Source: Anisakis pegreffii (taxonomy: Eukaryota; Nematoda; Chromadorea; Rhabditida; Anisakidae). Taken from it: 64,000 nt of DNA. A model generated the notes under the pieces. That model made no database searches. It was not told the DNA's origin and saw nothing but the letters and a program-made list of their open reading frames with translations. The stretch is taken from the NCBI GenBank assembly GCA_035041965.1, contig JAPYMA010001261.1:1-64000 (forward strand), given 5' to 3'. The stretch's first letter is position 1, and the number at the start of each line of letters is the position of its first letter. The position numbers and the translations under genes are program-made. Below are positions 11,506 through 23,357 of the stretch, piece by piece.

Positions 11506-11839
11506 TATCGATACAGAAACACTCAAAACACTGATATGCTGCAATTATGAGTGTTGGATATGCCGCCGAATTGGAACCGGAAAGCAATTGTTGAAAATTT
11601 TATGATTCCGACGACATTCAAGACCATCAGCACACCACAATTAGCAAAGACAAACAAACGTATGCAAGCCATTCATTCCAACGGTAGAGAGGATCGAATA
11701 ATGAAAACATCCACTAAATTTTCAAGTCGTTCAGAACCGCCTCATGGAAATGACGTTTGAAAATGTCTGAACATATTTTTTGATACTTCCCCGTTATACT
11801 GCGGTAATAATGATAATGATATTGGGTGACCCATTAGAC
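11506..11839. other. upstream region of the chemoreceptor gene; no gene seen
   Basis: Short intergenic stretch between the GPCR start codon (minus strand) and the hAT-like element. A plus frame at 11551-11760 is unrecognised. The GPCR promoter or a trans-splice site must lie here, but I cannot point to a motif. Confidence 0.4.
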
Positions 11840-12923
11840 CAGTGGTTCTCACGTTTAGGTGCTCCATTACACCTTTTGATGATCTGGCAGGCCGTCGTTA
11901 CCCTCCCCCCTCTCCGCTCCGATGTAGGAACTTACTAACTCTACGTATAATATCAGGAACGAATGGAAAACCGGTCAGGAAATGTTTTATGAATTTTTAT
12001 GAATGTTCTTCAGTATTCTTGAATAATATGCTTCAATGTTCCTGAATATAATGTTCTTCTTGAAATCATATTTTACGAATCGGTTCTAGGTGATGTCAAT
12101 TTCTCGGATCTTCTGGGTTGCTTTCCTTAACGTTACTATTGAATACGGGAATGGTATAGTTGCTTTTCAAATCTTGTAAGCAAGTTCATGATGGTATTCA
12201 ACATCGCTGGAATTTTTAGATCACAATCAGTATTGTAATCGATCATGATTGCATGAATAGCTATTGTTTATGATCACGCTCACTTCAAACTGATTTAGAT
12301 CGATTCTCATTCTTTGCAGACGTGTTGTATTCACTCTCATAGCTATTACATGCGAATACAGTTCTCTTGATGAGTTTTTATCATTCACATTCGTCTCATT
12401 TCACTTCACAGTTCGAAGCAATTTCTTATTCTGTAGCATATACTATTTACTGGATACGTTGACGAGTGTTGACAACCGAAGTCAACAATACAACAATCGA
12501 ATGTTATTGCTCAACAACGTTCGACTGTCAAATGATTGATTATAGAGTATATTTGATAGAATGAGAATTTGACTTTAACTGTTCAGTGAAATGAATGAGA
12601 AATTAGCAGAAGAGAACACTTTCGGTGATAAAAGCTATGAGAGCGATTAGAACAGCAAGAAAAAGAATGAAAACCCTGTTAAAACACTAAAAATTGAACC
12701 GTGATAGGCCCAGACGAGCTAATGATAAACAGAAAATAGGAAAATGAAGTGTTGAAATCAACTAACCGCATTTACGTATTCAAATTTAAAAAAACATCAT
12801 CACAATGGCGTTCTATCGTAACATAATAAATGCATGACATACTAATTTCCCGACCCCTCCATTACCCCTTGACACATCCAAATTGCCCGAAACGGGTAAT
12901 TTCACCTTCTATGACAGCCACTG
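11840..12923 (+). mobile_element. non-autonomous hAT-like DNA transposon, copy 1
   Basis: The left end CAGTGGTTCTCACG is a hAT-style terminus; the right end finishes ...CACTG. The sequence aligns in inverted orientation, end to end, with 39614-40458. Shared landmarks are CTCCATTAC, TTTTGATGATCTGGCAGGC, a C-run, an inner GAATGAAAACCCTGTTAAAA, and GGGTAATTTCA near the right end. Copy 1 has about 240 extra bases (roughly 11950-12230) that copy 2 lacks. No transposase frame is present. Target duplication is not clear: flanks CATTAGAC and AAATTAGG share only ATTAG out of register, so the insertion looks old or its exact ends are uncertain. Confidence 0.75.
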
Positions 12924-13382
12924 AAATTAGGCAAGGGGGTATTTCATATTCCGTACGGAGGGAACTAGTACAAATACATTTATCGATGAAATCTATAGCT
13001 CCAATTTTAAATGCCCAGAATGCAGTACAATTTCAATCACCAGTAATGTGAACTGCAAAAATTTCATTCAAATTAGATGTGACTATTGAAATGACAAGGT
13101 TGATAATGAGAGGAGGCACTGATAATGAGATTGATGACAGTTTATGATATGCAATGCAGCTATAAAGTAGCAATAAGATTGATGGTGAGTCGTTAATATT
13201 CCAAAACGGCAATACGACTGATAGGTGATGTGCAAAAAACGACGGTCATAGTCACTTGTAAGCACTTTAAAAGGCGTTTATAATCGAGATATGAGATATT
13301 ACGTGCTCTGCGTGGTTGGGAACGGATAAAAGATATTACATACTTTATAGGGGATGACAATTATCGCAACCAATTATTCAGT
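12924..13382. other. no gene seen
   Basis: Unique spacer between the transposon copy and the foldback element. There are no open frames of note. Confidence 0.5.
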
Positions 13383-13685
13383 TTCGCATTTCATTCACCT
13401 CAATTCACTTCCTCATAAGTCACTTGACGCATTGAAGCCAACATTTATTCATCTTATGATAAAATGTCACTTCGCATTGTTTTCTTCGAACTACTTCTGA
13501 AGGTGAATTGAAGGCAGCATGTTTGGAGCTGATAACGCTGCTGGATTTCTGGCAGAGATGAAATTGACATCTCTGTGAGATGAGTAAATGTTGGCTTTCA
13601 TGAGATAAGTGAATGTTTGCTTGAATGCATCAACGTGACTGATGAGGAAGTGAATTGAGGTGAATGAAATGCGGACGAGTGAACG
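13383..13685. mobile_element. ~300 bp foldback (inverted-repeat) element
   Basis: The left arm (about 13383-13475: GCATTTCATTCACCTCAATT, CACTTCCTCAT, then AGCCAACATTTATTCATC) is repeated as reverse complement in the right arm (about 13565-13685), with a short spacer. Homology is high but gapped. A partial third copy of the inner segment (CAGCCAACACCTACTCATC onward) lies at about 14030-14120, so the sequence is dispersed. It has the structure of a small foldback or MITE-type element; mobility is inferred. Confidence 0.65.
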
Positions 13686-16600
13686 AGATGAATTCAAATT
13701 CATTTCTTAGAAGCAACAGGAATATATTAATAAATTGCGGCAATTGCTAGCATTAACAGTTGCGTCTCTGTGCTATTTTTGTGTGATACAACGAATTACT
13801 TTTACTTGTCGTTTGGTGGAGCGCAAGTTTAGCAATGATATCATTCATGTTGGTAGGCGATTATCGAAATGAAATATTTTACGACCCGAAAATTGTCCAC
13901 TGGAACGCATGAATGCTCAAGCGATAGCTCAAATTCGAATGGAGAACTGGATCATAGCGAAAGGACTTGACGAGAACTAGTCGGAAAACATTCAGATATT
14001 GCGTGTCAACAGCGCTTTAGCATTCTTCAGCCAACACCTACTCATCTCATGACAAAATGCCATTTCGAATTGTTTCATTCGAAGTACTTTTGAAACTGAA
14101 GACAGCTATATTTAGAGCCTTATCTTTTGTCCGATAGTTTAAGATCGGAACAATACCGATAGATTTGGTGCCGAACAATGTTAAGTTATCACTCAGTAGG
14201 TTACATATGCATACACATCGCGAACTCTATTCCAGACAACAATGAATGCTTGGAAACAACAGTAATGAAAGCAAAAATTTCGCATTAAATCGACATGAAA
14301 TTCCGTCTCGACGTTGTTAGGTTTTTGCCGATAACGGGAAAAACAAGACGAAAGGAACCAAGGGAACAGCTATGCATTGAATTTCACCAGGTCAAGCATT
14401 AGAAAGTACCCAAGTTGACCCCCTCTAACTAACCTCAAGTAAAATATAAGCTAAATAGTAACATTTTTTTGCCAGTGAAACGTGAATGGCAAATGTTTGA
14501 GCGTGAAATTCCTAGTGGAGAGTATTAGTATTTGGTACCAGTGGAGAGTGTTATTTCCAGTGAAGAGACTACAGTGCGTCTGAGTTAGCCTACAACCATC
14601 ATGGTGAATTTCGAAATAACACAAGAACATTTATTAATTACAGGAATATCAAAGGTACCAGATGAGGGATGCAAAGTAATATGAAGGGTTCGATAAGGGA
14701 AGAATAAAATATCTGCGTCAATCGCAGGATTGGAACAGCAGAGATGTTACATCTAATTTCCATATTATTACACTATCGCAGATTTACTGCAGAAGATTAA
14801 TTTATTTGCATATTATTGATGCATTATTATTTGCATGTTAATATTATGAAAAATACAAATAATACTGAATAACATTAGATTAATCTGGAGAGCAATAAAG
14901 GAGGAGCGGAGTAGATCACTACGCATCACATTTACATTTTTTTTTGATATTGTTTTAATTTTTATTCTAATCCGTTTTTAAATAGTACTCTATTTCTTTG
15001 AAATTGATTTTGGTTATTAAATTTTGCTAAAATTTGTTACTAAATTTGTTTTCAATTTTTGTTAATTTGTTAATTCATTAACATTTTCAATTCATTTTTA
15101 TTTTTTTATTTGTTAATAATTTTTCATTTTATTAATTTATTAATTTTCAGTTTTCAATATCCTTATTGATTCAGTTTTAATTAGTAACAATTCAATCAAT
15201 ACAATAAATTTTTCACAATAAATTTCAAAAAATTGTTTTTTCAATAAATTATTATTTTCTTAACAACCGTTTGGCAATAGTTCGAAAATTATTAATACGG
15301 AATCGTGAATCCATAATGATGATTAAGATGCATTCATGAATCCCTATTAATTATTTATGAATTCATATGGAATAATGAATTGTGAATTTTTGAATGGCAA
15401 TTAAAAGCAACACTAATGATTTGCCACGTTAATTGCTATAATAACAATAGGGATAAACGAAAAACATAATGCAGATATCATTATCAATATGAGCCGATCA
15501 TGCATATACTACGGAGATTATGAGTTGGTCATGCGTACAAATAATGAAGATAATTTCATTCGATTCAGCTCATCAGATTTAATTTACTCAAGCTTCGATC
15601 CAATGAGAACCGTTTAGCGGCGGACATCGGCTAAAACCGATAGCAGTCGAATTTGAGACCGTTTGATTTGTCTTGTTTGAAAATCATCGCGCAATACGAA
15701 TTGCATCTTGCCAGATATGTTCGACTGTTGAGGGACTCGACAATTATGAGTTGGATTCATGAAAATTTTCGGAAATGTTTTGCGTAGCCTTCGAATCGAG
15801 TTTTCTTCAGTGCAATTCTATGGAGAATGAAAAAGATACATTCGATGGGATGAGGCTGATTGTGAGGAAACGTCGAAGTTTATGAAAATTCTTTCTTTAT
15901 TATACTCGATGCAATGAATAATTTGGCTCAGCGATCTGTCAAAGTATCTTTTGGAGCAAAATTTTGCGGAGTCTCTTTTGATTCCCACAGGAAGCGGGGT
16001 GAAAGCATGTGAAAAGTGCAACCAGATCGAGCTGGAAGGAAGCTGACTTAGAGGAGAAGTGCAATGGTCAAGTTGTTCCCAAGAATTAGAAATGACGAAC
16101 GATCACACGGCAATTGATGGTCAAATTGTGAGCGCACTAGGAATCCGATATTTCAAAGCGTGAGACTTTCGCTGAATGCGCAATATTTGGTCCGTAAACG
16201 AACAACAACCATAATTCATCGTGGAATCGTGAAACGAAAGCGTAAGCTTTTCACGGACTTATCAAATGTTGTTTGTGTTATGCTGAGTAGCGTTCTATAT
16301 TAATTCATAATAGTTTTTCGGAGCATTTCGGACCAATATCATGTAATCGAAGAACACATAGCCGTTGTCATCGAACTGAATTCATCTCGCCGATTATGCA
16401 ACAGTTTGCACAGCCCGCATTCGGCATATGAATGAGGCAATCGCCATAAGATTAAAGCACCAAAATGCATACATAGAAAAGCACATCATTGCATCCTCCA
16501 AAGTATCCACAGCGTCAAAACTTAGCAACAGAAATTGAAACATCGAATTGAGTAAGCCCTGATCTAATTGAAATTGAAACATCATATAAGCCCAGATCTA

Positions 16601-16754
16601 ATTGGGTAGCAAAATTCTGTGCAGAAAACTAATCAGCGATGCGAAACGCAAGGTTATACTCTCGGAAAGTTTAATGAGAATCTTTAATTTCAGCATGAAG
16701 ATAAAAGGGTGCTGAATAACGGTTGTTGTACATACATATATGCCGGATTAATCA
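13686..16754. other. no gene supported; partial foldback copy and AT-rich block
   Basis: At 14030-14120 there is a partial copy of the 13383-13475 repeat. At 14780-15440 the sequence is strongly AT-rich (ATTAATTTATT style). At 16527-16605 a phrase GAAATTGAAACATC...TCTAATTG is directly duplicated. Short frames at 15818-16021 (-) and 16394-16585 (-) match no family I know. Confidence 0.45.
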
Positions 16755-18700
16755 ACAAGACTAATCTATCGAAGAGCTGGTCATTTTTCTGATGAATGCA
16801 TTGAGAAAATAGTCCCTAGAAAAAATGATTAGTCAAATTTATTATTGGCACGAAAATAACACGGAACTGTTTCAGGTGATGAATCGTGAGAACGTTCACA
16901 CGTATTTCGTTTGGACAGTGAGACTGCGACCTCGTGGAATAGTCGCAACATGAAGTTTCTCATGGAGCTGGGAACCGTTTGGATGGTCAAGTTCCCTCAC
17001 TTACACTCCCTTTTTGGGTGTATCGGAGTACATGATATATCGGATAGCTTACAGACTATAATGATAGGAGTAGTATCTGATTGAATGAGGAGTCATTTCG
17101 CTGGAGGTTCGGCTGAATGAATGTGACAAAAATACTCATCCAGTATGTCTATTCACATCTGCGTCCAGAAAACATTGGCTCGCTGTTGAGCAAACTGGAG
17201 TTCAAAGCCCTAAATCCCTCATCAGATATGAAGATTGTGAGCTGGAATTCTGAACGATATGAAACAATCAACATTTGGATTAAAATTTGATAATGTTATT
17301 CGGTAAAACAATTCAAGTGAGCATAAATTAAATTCTTATTTAATAGTTTGTTTGCGTGCTCATCGAGAGCAGTGAATTTCTCTTCGTGAATATTACTGCT
17401 ATTCGAAAGTTTTATGGTCAGTAAATTCTCAAAATTGATCAATTTTCAGAAAAAATAAATCGAATTTTTCCACCAACCATTAAAAACGCTTACAGAACGT
17501 ATTTGGGGTACATAATTGGTCACGATAACCGTGCAAAAACTGAAATGAAATTTTTGATTGAAATTATCGGTTGCTAGGCGCTTTTTCAAGAGTACTGGCT
17601 AGGTGATTACGCTCAATCCTCATGGAACCATCAATCCACTTAAGGCACAACCGAACTGGTCGGATAATTCATGGCTACGAATTACAAAGGAATATGGATA
17701 GAAATGTTCAAGTATCTCGCAGTAGCATTGTTAAATCACCTCCTAATTATGTGTCACTTTGACTAATAGTGTAAGATTTCAACAAAACTAATCTCTCGAA
17801 GAGCTGTGCATTTTTCTGATGGCTGCATCGAAAAAATAGTCCCAGAAAAATGAAGAAGAATTACAATTCACTTATCGCAATTAATGATGAACTGATCTTG
17901 TTTGGTAGTTTTTGTGCACACAGTCGCAAGACTTATCTTTTGAAGTACAGATTAAGTGCAAGAAAAATACATCTCCATAATTAATGTACTTCAAACCAAG
18001 TCGCAAAATCACCTGGTAACATCCAATAAAAAAACCTCTCTTAGAAAAGTCACGAAACGTTTCTTTCTCAAGTGGATTCTCACCGAACAATACACTGTTT
18101 CCATGTGAATCTGTAATAACTCGCATCTATGAGATGATCAGAATGGAGCATGATTTCCTAGGAATTCAGGTTAGTCGGCCCTGAACATTCAAACGGGTGA
18201 TGCAACCAGACAATACTCACAATCAGTAAAATTGAAAATCGCAGCTATGAGATGATTGAAACGGAGCTTGACTTTCGAGCATTGCAATCAGATGATTGTT
18301 GAAAATACGTCTGAATGAATTGGATAAATTTCGATCCGTTTGTACTCAAAAACGACGCACGATAAATGATTAGTTGTAGAAAAATAAGTTGCGAAACCCA
18401 GAGAGACGTGCGAATGTCGTTAGTTTCGCAGTAAAGTGTATCATTTGCGCCTCTGTAGGGAATAAGGTCACAAGACTCTTTTAATGAACTGAGATGCTTT
18501 CGAGTATTGCAATCAGATGATTGCAAAGTATTGGACAAAATATGATGAATTTGCAGTCAGAAACAATGAATGATAAATGAAAAAACGTCCAAAAATGAGC
18601 TAAGAAACGCAATTTTTTATTCATGAATATGACATTTCGTCGACATTGATCAGCCACATCAAAATAAACCGACCAAAGTGCAGTCAATCATTCCGAAAAG
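16755..18700. repeat. degenerate direct repeats
   Basis: About 90 bases at 16755-16850 recur at 17778-17870: CAACAAGACTAATCTATCG, GAAGAGCTGGTCATTTTTC, GAAAAATAGTCC. A second set, TATGAGATGATTGAAACGG then GAGCATTGCAATCAGATGAT, recurs near 18125, 18242 and 18483. Between the first two copies a 57-residue frame at 17117-17290 (+), in a locally less AT-rich stretch, might be a decayed exon; I cannot name it. Overall this looks like an old dispersed repeat family or a degraded duplication. Confidence 0.5.
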
Positions 18701-20429
18701 AAATACATTAAGTAGAGTGATTCGGAGAGCTCTTCATCAGAAAACACATTGAACGATTGCTTTCCATCACACTTTCCCAGAAATTGCAACAGCAAAACAA
18801 TTTAACATTACAACTTTAATTGTAATGTAAAGCGATCATTTTTGGAAAATACCACGTTTTGATGAGTGTGAAACCTCGTTGGGTGTTAGTGAACGAAATT
18901 TGGACAGATAATTCAAAATTTGACGATATCACTTGACAACAACGATCTGTAAATTCAACTGCACTGAATCATTTCTTTCGGCAGTATGTATAAGAGTAAA
19001 CCCTATTTCTGATACTTGAACTGAACAAGATACTTTAAGTGCATCTATGTAGAATCCATACATGTTGTCTAGAGGATGCAAGCATTCAAGATTTCCGCTC
19101 ATTTCCACTTCTTAAGATGCTCAAATTTCAATTGAGTCACATCATTTTAGACCACCTCAATTTCATTTAAGTGTTTACATCGAACATTTTTTTAGCAGCA
19201 ATGACAACGTATCATGCTTATTGTTTGTGAGGAGGGGATTTTCATCCATTTTGACTACGCACAATAGCTAAAGTAAGTCAAGTAACATGTGTAAAATATT
19301 AATGATACTGAATAAAATAAATGAAACGAATGGGTAGCATCAGGCAGGCGCATATGCACAAAATGCGCGAATCGCCCTATGTCATAAGCTTGTTTAACAG
19401 TAATTTTCTTGCCTCGAGGGCCAACATTGCTATGTCTGAAAACTGGTGTGTTTGTTGAGTAAAAATCCGTTGGTATTTTCGTCACTTTCCTACGAACGCT
19501 GCCTTATTTATATTGTAATATAATATGAATTCTATCTATCACATGCATATGACGTATACGTGATAGAATTAAGTACATTTACTCAATGCATGAATAGAGA
19601 GAAGATGAGCGATAGATACAAGAATTGCATTTTAAATGAATTCGAAGCTGACTAGAACTGATCAATACAAAAGAATCAGCAATAGTATGGCTATCGGGAT
19701 TTCAATAAAGCTAGTTAGTCACAACCGGGTTCTATTGAAGATTCACTACGAATATTGCACGTTGGGAGCGAATCACTCTCTTGAAGCACTGCTCCAGAGC
19801 TCACCAAAAAAGGTTCACATTTTTTGGAAATCATTCTCTAAATTCTGGGAGCAGTCTATCAATGGAAGTGCTGACGTTCTACACAATTAACATAAATTCA
19901 CACGAGCATGAATTGGATTAACTAAAAGAATCGATCTATTCCGTTTACTGCGCAAAGCCATTGAGCTTCCAATGTACATTTGAAAAGCATTTTAAATGCC
20001 TGACAAAGAAACAATCGTAAAGCAGCGTGAATGTGTTCAAAAAATCTAAACACGCACATTGATCTATGCTCGTAGTCTAAGAATGAGTTGATTATTCAGC
20101 AAGACTGACTCTAATGAGCACGGAAGTAGCATGCAAACCAATTGAATTGTCACAGCCAAATAACATCTCCGTCAGGGATCGTTAGCACGCATGACAACAC
20201 AAACACTGAACGTCTCAGATTTGTCACGACGAACAGACAGTGGAAGTTTATGAAAAAAGGTAATTCATCAAAGAAATGCATTAAGAACAAAACAAAAATG
20301 ATAATTGGATAAACAACTCATACTGACGTGAGCAAAAAATGAAGTGGATTGAGATGAGAACAACATTTTCAAATATGCATGAATTATTCCAGCAATTTTT
20401 TGTAGACATGAATATTATTGAGTTAGAGC
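18701..20429. other. no gene supported; one imperfect hairpin
   Basis: Near 19529-19571, AATTCTATCTATCAC and GTGATAGAATT form an imperfect hairpin around CATATGACGTATAC. A plus frame at 19636-19890 (84 codons) has no recognisable motif. The rest is AT-rich spacer. Confidence 0.45.
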
Positions 20430-20640
20430 AAAACTGATAATGATTATAATCATATCACTGTATAATAATGATGCTGACAATGACTATGATGATAACAGCG
20501 ATGGCAATAATAATAGTGATAATGATAATGTAATAATATAATAATAATATTAATAATAATTGTGGTAATAAAATTAATAGTGACGACAGTAATAAAAACA
20601 ATAATAACTACAACGATAACAATAAAAATAACAATGAAAG
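20430..20640. repeat. AAT/GATAAT-type simple repeat
   Basis: About 200 bases of imperfect trinucleotides (AATAATAAT, GATAATGAT, AACAATAAA), interrupted too often to be a recent microsatellite. Confidence 0.8.
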
Positions 20641-22079
20641 TGTCAGTAATATCAATAGATATGATGAACCTGAAGGCATCGTTTTAAGAGTTTGCCACTA
20701 GTACAGTTGAAATCCTAGTAACTCGTAGCTTTGTTCAGAAATAAGAGTCAAGATGTGAATTCTGGGCTGGTTTGGTCCCTGGTGGCAGTGGATGGGTGGG
20801 TGAGCAACTTTATTGAGTCGCTCGACATTCCGAAGAGAATCAATCAAATAGATGAAGAATGTTTATGTGGTTTTCCTCAAATTTAAGGTTTGCTTCAAGC
20901 ATTCTATGAATTTCCATGCAAATCTAGTGGTAAACAACGAGCAGCAAGCATACGAATGTATCATCATGGTGACTGCAATAAAAAACTTCATTTTCACCAA
21001 CAAATGGAATGAATAAAAGGCCGACATGGCAGTGTCTCTAGTAACGTCTAGTCAACGAGATCACGAGATTATCTCAATATCAAATTGATGAATATCCTTA
21101 AAAATCGCTTCCCAACTAAGCTGTCTAGTTTCAAAATCAAAACTCTTGAATGGATGATAGGAGTTCAGCTAATGCATCGCCCACCACGAACTTTGAAGCC
21201 ACCTAAGAGAGTGTGGCTGCATTACCCGAATTGATTTAAGATGTCTGAAAAATTGAACAAACCAGATTCAGTTTACGTGCGATTCCCTTTCATTAATCCA
21301 TTTGCAGTCTAAATTTTTCATCTCCACTCGCTAACAAAAATCAATTTACGGCCCAAACAACTCAGCCAATCATCTAACGTGATGATTGAACCAACAACAA
21401 AATTTCACTAACGTTGAAGAGTCCTTAAACTGATTTCAAATCTATCTCATTCACATCTTTCCTCATCGGACCACATCCATTAAGTACCATTATTCAGCCG
21501 TGTAGGAAATCCTGTTATCAATTTTCGTCGCGATATCTTTCATCAGTTGACTACGAAATCCAGTGCACTCAGCTTAAAATCAGAACCGAGCTCAACTTTG
21601 GCTAGAGACTAAATTTAGATCATAGCAAAGCGTCCAACTCATCCATTTGATAAACACATACTGATGATATCACCATCATATTTTGGAACGTCAGACACCT
21701 TCCTAGATGTAGCCTGGATTGTTGAAACTGAAGCTTTTCACACACAGTGCTTCTCAAAAGCTCTCTCGACACTCCACAAAATTCTCTTGAAATAAACAGT
21801 CTTTTCATATCTTGCGTCTTAACGTAATTCTCACCATAGTTAACGAAAATTCATATTTGTTTCGGAAGATGAGTGTCAAATTGGATTTGTCATCTGTTTA
21901 CATGCCAGCGACTCTGTAAATACTAGTTGTGGACCAATCAACCGCCAACGACGGCTTCAATAACACGCTACGAACATTCCAATCTCAAAATAAGCGAGAG
22001 ATGCATTCCATTCTTAAATACGTTGGCTAGTTTCAAGTAAGCATACCATGATTTTAAAGAATCGGCTGCTAAAAATGGG
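20641..22079. other. no gene seen
   Basis: AT-rich intergenic DNA on both strands without splice-linked open frames. Frame 21808-21620 (-) is short and unrecognised. Confidence 0.45.
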
Positions 22080-22680
22080 TGTTTAAGATTGGACTCATGA
22101 GGAATGAGCAGTTTTTGTTCGTGCAATGAAATTGCGGTATTTTATGGTATAGGACCATTGCCATAAAATATACCACAAGCAAACTTGAGAGTGCCGTTAC
22201 CTTGATGATGGTAACCTCTACAGAGCCATAGTAACGTACTGATATTGATCTATAGTGATAGAATGCACATGAATGAGCGATTTTGCGCTTGTTGTTGAAA
22301 CAGCTTCATGAAAATAGCCATAACTCCTCAAGAAAACAGAATTGCTCAGCAAGATATATGTTTTTCTGAATCTAGAAATTCCGCTGGATCGAACGGTGTA
22401 CAGAAATTCGTATGATACTGGGCATAGCTGAGAGTACGGTAGGCTTGAAGATGGCAAACCGTATAGCATTGAGAAAATAGCTATGTCTCCTCATCTACTC
22501 ATAAATATTTGGCAAATTATATGATATTCTGAGGGTAGAGATTCTGAGCAATGGAATGCTGCAATGAAATTCATATGTTACCGGGCAAAACCTGAGACTA
22601 CGGTTACCTTGAAATGGTAACCTTTATAGAGCCATAATAACGTATTGATATTGATCTATAGTGATGAGAAATTTCTGGAC
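22080..22680. repeat. diverged ~160 bp tandem repeats with terminal hairpin
   Basis: Three or four diverged units each end in a short inverted pair: GTTACCTTGATGATGGTAACC at about 22195, GGCTTGAAGATGGCAAACC at about 22442, GGTTACCTTGAAATGGTAACC at about 22606. Each begins with CTCATGAGGAA/CTCCTCAAGAAA-like words and includes CAATGAAATT/CAGAAATTCGTATG...GGGCA. The phrase GAGCCATARTAACGTAYTGA TATTGATCTATAGTGAT occurs at 22223 and 22635, 412 bp apart. A strong hairpin, GGTATTTTATGG / CCATAAAATATACC, lies at 22133-22175. Confidence 0.6.
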
Positions 22681-22707
22681 CGCTTTTCCGTTTGCTCCTG
22701 GCGTTGT

Positions 22708-22783
22708 ATCAGGGGGTGGGGGTAACGTCGGCCTTCTAGATCATCAAAAGGTGTAATGTAGCACCAGAACGTGAGAACCACTG
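22708..22783 (-). mobile_element. hAT-like element, terminal fragment (copy 3)
   Basis: Reverse-complemented, this stretch begins CAGTGGTTCTCACG and continues with the CATTACACC, TTTTGATGATCTAGAAGGC and GTTACCCCCACCCC landmarks of copy 1's left 75 bases. It stops after the C-run. It is a truncated relic of the family at 11840-12923 and 39614-40458. Confidence 0.75.
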
Positions 22784-23285
22784 GTATAAGTGAGCAAGTT
22801 GAAGCAAGAAGCAAGTTATGATGTATACTGTAAGCAGAGTAGTTGAATGAGTGATAAACAAATGACTTGCCTTTGAGCATTTCGTATAAATGCACTGAAA
22901 TTGTTAATGCTTTCAGCGAATGTGACTGATCTCCAACATTCGAATGAAAGTTGATATTTTCGTAAGCTCAGCACTCTCTTTAGAAAACTGCGTTAGTTCC
23001 TCTGAAATATGATTCAAAAGGCGAACGTTTTCCGAGTTGATGAAAATGTTTTTATCACTAATTGATTCCCAAATTGTCTATTAGTTATGCTGATTAATCA
23101 ATATTCAGTTAGGATTAACACCGAATTCCGCTTTCACTACTTATTAGTCGACGGTACTCAGTGAAGTTCAAATTTCTTCAAAATGGAATTCACCAGACTA
23201 GAATAATTTTTCGGTCTTTGATTTGTATGTTCATGCTGCTGCAATATTAGCAGACATCAATAAATGTGAAAGGACAAAATGTATC
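22784..23285. other. no gene seen
   Basis: Unique spacer up to the tRNA gene; its last bases are the tRNA 3' flank, with a TTTT (plus-strand AAAA at 23276-23279) that would serve as pol III terminator. Confidence 0.5.
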
Positions 23286-23357
23286 TGGAGGATGGGGGAT
23301 TCGAACCCCCGACTTCTCGCATGCAAAGCGAGCGCTCTACCCCTGAGCTAAACCCCC
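23286..23357 (-). tRNA. tRNA-Ala (TGC)
   Basis: The 72-base minus-strand sequence folds as a standard cloverleaf: acceptor 7/7, D arm GCTC...GAGC, anticodon arm CTCGC-TTTGCAT-GCGAG, variable loop AAGTC, T arm GGGGG-TTCGAAT-CCCCC, discriminator A. Anticodon TGC reads alanine. The G3:U70 wobble, the alanyl-tRNA synthetase identity element, is present. One U:U mismatch occurs at acceptor position 6:67. There is no intron, CCA is not encoded, and TTTT follows on the minus strand. It is probably functional, though the mismatch leaves some doubt. Confidence 0.92.

Noticed and set aside
14400..14430. TACCCAAGTTGA resembling part of nematode SL1
   Set aside because: Only about ten bases agree; no donor, Sm site or SL RNA structure follows.
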